Below, piece by piece: positions 60,420 to 64,000 of a stretch of DNA of 64,000 nucleotides. The notes under the pieces were generated by a model. The model did not search any database, was not told where the DNA came from, and was given only the letters and a program-made list of their open reading frames with translations. The translations under genes were made by a program, and so were the position numbers. Each line of letters begins with the position of its first letter. The first letter of the stretch is position 1. Origin of the DNA: Toxoplasma gondii ME49 (lineage: Eukaryota; Apicomplexa; Conoidasida; Eucoccidiorida; Sarcocystidae); NCBI RefSeq assembly GCF_000006565.2, contig NC_031480.1:1132144-1196143 (forward strand), read 5' to 3'.

Positions 60420-63400
60420 TTAAGCCACGACTGAAACCAGCGAACAGTTCGGAATTCTGCAGTTCCTACTTTGTAGCTGAAAAGAGCTATAGGCCCTGAG
60501 AACGTAATAAAGAAACACATTCACTGGTGCTTCCAGGGGCAAAGTTGAACTTACAAAAACAGCCGACTCCCTCGTGAAGGGATCATCTTCGTTGGTGTGG
60601 GCAAAGGAGGCCAGCAACGGCAGGGCTGCAGTTACCACAGAAAGAAAAAAATTCAGTCAAATGCCCTTCAGGGTGTATCAAGCAGCTTCCGGTCCGTCCC
60701 CAAAGCTCCATTTTCGGGGTGTCACCAGATCTCGAGATCTGTCAACTTCTGTCAAAAGACAGAAAACGAAGCCTCAGCGTTTCTTTGTTGTCGGATCCCC
60801 GCAATTTCCGTAGATTCAGCTGAGACGCTTCCGCTGTCCAGAGCGCGCGAGCTCCGAGAACGTCTACCATCTACAGTCGATTAACAACTTAGATGCAGAG
60901 ATGTAGGAGATTCCGCACAGAGATTCAACAAATGTAACCATGTATCAACTTTGATGCACCGATGAGCAGTATTCCTCCTTGTACGGTTGGTACCTACTTG
61001 GCTCCGAGAGGGACATGTAAAACTCTTGTCGGTACTGGATCTCAGCCGCATTAAGCACCTACAAGGAAACAACGTTCCCTTTCACGCGGGTCGGAACTTA
61101 TCCGATGGTGATTTTCGGCTATCTTCGTCTTGGAAAACGATTTTCCTTCCAAGTACCTATTTAGCTGGGAGAGATTTTAAGCAGGTATTTTGCAACCACT
61201 CAACGCGATACGAAGGCGCCGATTTCGACTATGTTAATAATTCCGAGACCGAGTATTCACAGTTAACAGTTAACACAACTGGGGCACGCTCTACGTCTGT
61301 TGTCTGAGTGGTACGACCGCAAGCGTGAGAGCTCTGAAACACCCGACAAAGTCCTTTCTCGATTATCATACCTTGCGCATGCAGTGCAATTTGTTGAGAA
61401 CGGGGAGAGTCGACGAGAAGGTTCGCGAGCGCTCGAATCAGCAGGCCGCTCTTGACGCTTCGCTGCAGCAGCCCCCAAATTAGCAGGTCGCCTGCATGCG
61501 GCTGAACAGGAATTTCTTCCGCATTCACTTCCGGGTGCTCGCCCGACGCTGAAGTGCAGTTGTTCTTTGTCGCGCGAGTATCCTGGCCGCGAGTCTCAGA
61601 CGCAGTCTTCAACGCCTTTTCCTGCGTGGTCTTATCCGAGCAGTACAAGAAGGCGAGGAGCCGCTGCTGTTGAGTGAAGCGCAAGAGAAGCAAGAGATTT
61701 TCCACCGAGGATTCGATTTGTTTCTGGACAGAAGTGTCCTGCTCACACCGCCTCTCAATCCTCGCTTCGGTCGGCTCTCTGTTCTCGTCGTGGGTCCCTT
61801 CCTGCTCACGCACGGAGAAACCCAGGCGGCCTTCGCGAGCGTTCCCAGCGTCCTTTCGACTCCGTTCGCGCTGCTTCCACGCCTCCAAAGCTTCCGCTCG
61901 GGCGACAGACACGTCCAGAAGAATGTCCTCCAGCACGCGAAACGCGTCGACTACTCTCACCGAAGCTGGCAAGCTGCAGGCTGACAGAAACAAATCTTTC
62001 GCGGAACGAGATCCCTCGATTACTGTCACGCCTTCTGCGTCCTCGGCTTTCTTCGCCGCACGCGTCGAGGGCGAGGGAGGAAGAATCTGTATTTTCTCGT
62101 TTTTCGTTGGTGCGTTGCCTCTAGCGTCGTGAGGTCGGAGACATTTGGCCGCAGGACCCTCAGATGTTCTGTGTTCCGTGTCGGCGAATTCGCGCTTTCC
62201 TCTCAGAGGGTCGAAAGAGCTTAAATAGTGCTTCACTTGGGAAGCAAACAGCAAAATATCGAATGGGGGTCCGGAGGGACAGAACGCCTCATTCCAAGTG
62301 TCTTCGCATGTGCCTTTCTCCAGGTCAGACCTCCTTGCCAAGGCGTCTGTACAGCGCGCCAGCTGGCCCATCTCCCCCGTTTCTTCCGTGGTCTGCGCCA
62401 GCCGAGAGACCGAGTCACCAGTTGACAAACAAACATTTCTTCTTGGGAGCTGGTGCGTCTCGACCCCTCCGTAGGCTGCGGCTGTATCCATCGACCGCAG
62501 CAGGGAAGAAAAGAAAAACTCAGCGAAGCTTTCTGCTCCCGCACTCCCAGGGGAGGAAGCCGGTCGCGTGGCTGGACTCGCACCGGACCCTGACGCGTCC
62601 CCTTCTGCATCAGCAGTTGGTCTTTTCTCCGCCTCTCTTCCGTGTCTTAGAGAATCTGGAAGAGCCTCCGTCTCTGCCGCACGGTCTCGAACCCATTTGT
62701 TTCTCTGCAAGAGTCCAAATTCCCTCAGACACTCGCCACCTTCAAATGCGCGACGCAGCTGGCCGCTCACGAAGCCGTAGAAGGCGGGGCTCTTGCTCAA
62801 CTTCTACAGGACAAGAGAGAAAAAGTACAAGTAGAAGTGCACTAGCAAACGTAAACATCCGAAGCAATTGCTAACACGATAAAACTCGGATTTGGGAAGC
62901 AAAGACCTTTACGATGCAAACCATTTGTTCAACTCGTACCAGTAACTCCATCTTTGACCGCAGTCCAGAAGAGGAGCCTAGTGCACCATGTGTCTTGTTG
63001 CGGAGCTGTGTGCCATTTCACTGAGTGAACGCGTTTTTCTCCCAGTGAAATTTGCGTAGGACTCTTGTCATGAAACGCCCATCTGTTTTCGAGTTGTTTT
63101 CTTCTCCTTCTCATCCTCACGCCGCAGTGTTCCACCTTGTCTTCAGACCTTCGTCGATCCGGTTTTTGCGAGTCGACTCCTGTGCTCGTTGGCACTTCGA
63201 AAACGCACAATAATCCGTGGTTTTTCGCTCGTGTCTTTGTCTCCTTACCATTCGCAGAGTCGTCGGCGTCTCCGCGTCACTCGCTTCGCCTCCACCCGGT
63301 TTAAAGTCAGTCTGACCTTTGTCGGTGTCGTCCAAGAGGGCCTCGAAGAGAACGAGCAGAAACTGAAACAGTCCGCTTTGCCCGACTCCTGATAACTTCT

Positions 63401-64000
63401 GGCGCACAGCCTGTTGTACGTACACCGCGCGGCAGGGCCGGTCGCAGAAAGCTTGAATCTCGTCGTACTTCTCCTCTGGTGTCTCGTTCTTCGTACGTTC
63501 TTCAGCCGCCTCCTGAGAGATTCTCGTCCCCGCTTCTTCCTCAAATTCAAGCAATTGCTTGCATTTCGCGACGGCCGCTTTCCCGGCATTCTGCTCAGCC
63601 AGCGATGGCGGCGCGAGGAGAAGAACAGCGAAACGTTCCATCGTGTCTGTCGAGAAACTCAGCTGCAGACTCTCCAGAAACCGGAAAAAGAAGCTGCCGT
63701 CCGACTCTCTGTTCAGCAACTGAAGAATAAACAGCAGAGGCCACTCCAGATGCGTCGCCGGCCTCTGAACTGCAGCTTCCTCCGCATGCGCGGAAGTCGT
63801 CCTGGAGTCTCTCTTGGTCTCTTTCCAGTCGTCGACTTCGATGTTTCGCTCTCCTGAGCTGGTTTCCGTTGCATGCAAACTGGCGACGTAAGCGGTGTCT
63901 TCGTTGGCTGCGATGATGTATAGAGCAGCAAGCAATTCGAAAAACCGATCGCTTTCGCCGCCAGACTCACACGAGTGCTTCTTGGTGTACATACACCGCG
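60420..64000 (-). CDS. helix-rich protein of unknown function (5' end beyond window)
   Basis: Exons: 63249 to past 64000, 61343-62803, 60998-61058, 60555-60625 and 60420-60476 (TAA). The phases agree, with donors GTAAGG, GTGTTT, GTAGGT and GTAAGT. About 850 residues are visible. The first part is rich in Leu/Phe helices (FFFRFLESLQLSF, ERFAVLLLAPPSLAEQ, GLFQFLLVLFEALLDD), suggesting an alpha-solenoid. The middle of the large exon is hydrophilic and probably disordered. A second helical part follows (VENLLLLLRFTQQQRLLAFLY, LLIWGLLQRSVKSGLLIRALANLL), and the last three small exons give VLNAAEIQYRQEFYMSLSEP and a short end. An ATG at 63,992 is open but need not be the start, because the frame stays open to the window edge. 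The family is not recognised. The last acceptor (TTTTCAG at 60,477) is the least sure. Confidence 0.72.

Overview
The window is nuclear DNA of an apicomplexan parasite, most likely a coccidian of the Toxoplasma/Neospora/Hammondia group. The grounds are a multi-domain ApiAP2 factor, dense short exons with GT-AG introns, near-balanced base composition in exons, (TA)n microsatellites in most long introns, and many TGCATGC motifs. The species cannot be fixed from sequence alone. No operon, phage, CRISPR, transposase, tRNA or rRNA gene was seen.

Layout, left to right. (1) 40-about 2,690, minus: 3' part of an unrecognised protein. (2) 4,553-9,797, plus: a complete eight-exon GET4 gene (tail-anchored protein targeting). 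(3) 11,122-30,656, minus: a 27-exon gene for a protein of about 1,748 residues with six cyclic-nucleotide-binding domains (cNBDs) and two EF-hand-like blocks, and no kinase domain. (4) 30,941-about 32,836, minus: a charged coiled-coil protein with a 42-bp tandem repeat. (5) 34,142-about 39,673, minus: a second coiled-coil protein with an acidic serine-rich tail. (6) 40-44.8 kb: little coding signal. (7) 44,792-55,626, minus: a complete nine-exon ApiAP2 gene, 2,282 residues, with five AP2-type domains and a C-terminal helical region resembling ACDC. (8) 55.6-60.4 kb: no supported gene; probably leader and promoter of the ApiAP2 gene plus 3' flank. (9) 60,420-beyond 64,000, minus: a helix-rich protein of unknown function, cut by the window edge.

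For GET4 and ApiAP2 the reading frame closes exactly across all exons. For the cNBD gene it also closes, with one splice site (near 16,330) less certain. The 5' ends of genes 1, 4 and 5 are not resolved. The genes are unrelated in pathway, although (3) is a candidate cAMP/cGMP and perhaps Ca2+ sensor and (7) a transcriptional regulator. The most unusual object is the cNBD protein: two arrays, each preceded by an EF-like block and each starting with a cNBD that has lost its phosphate-binding arginine.
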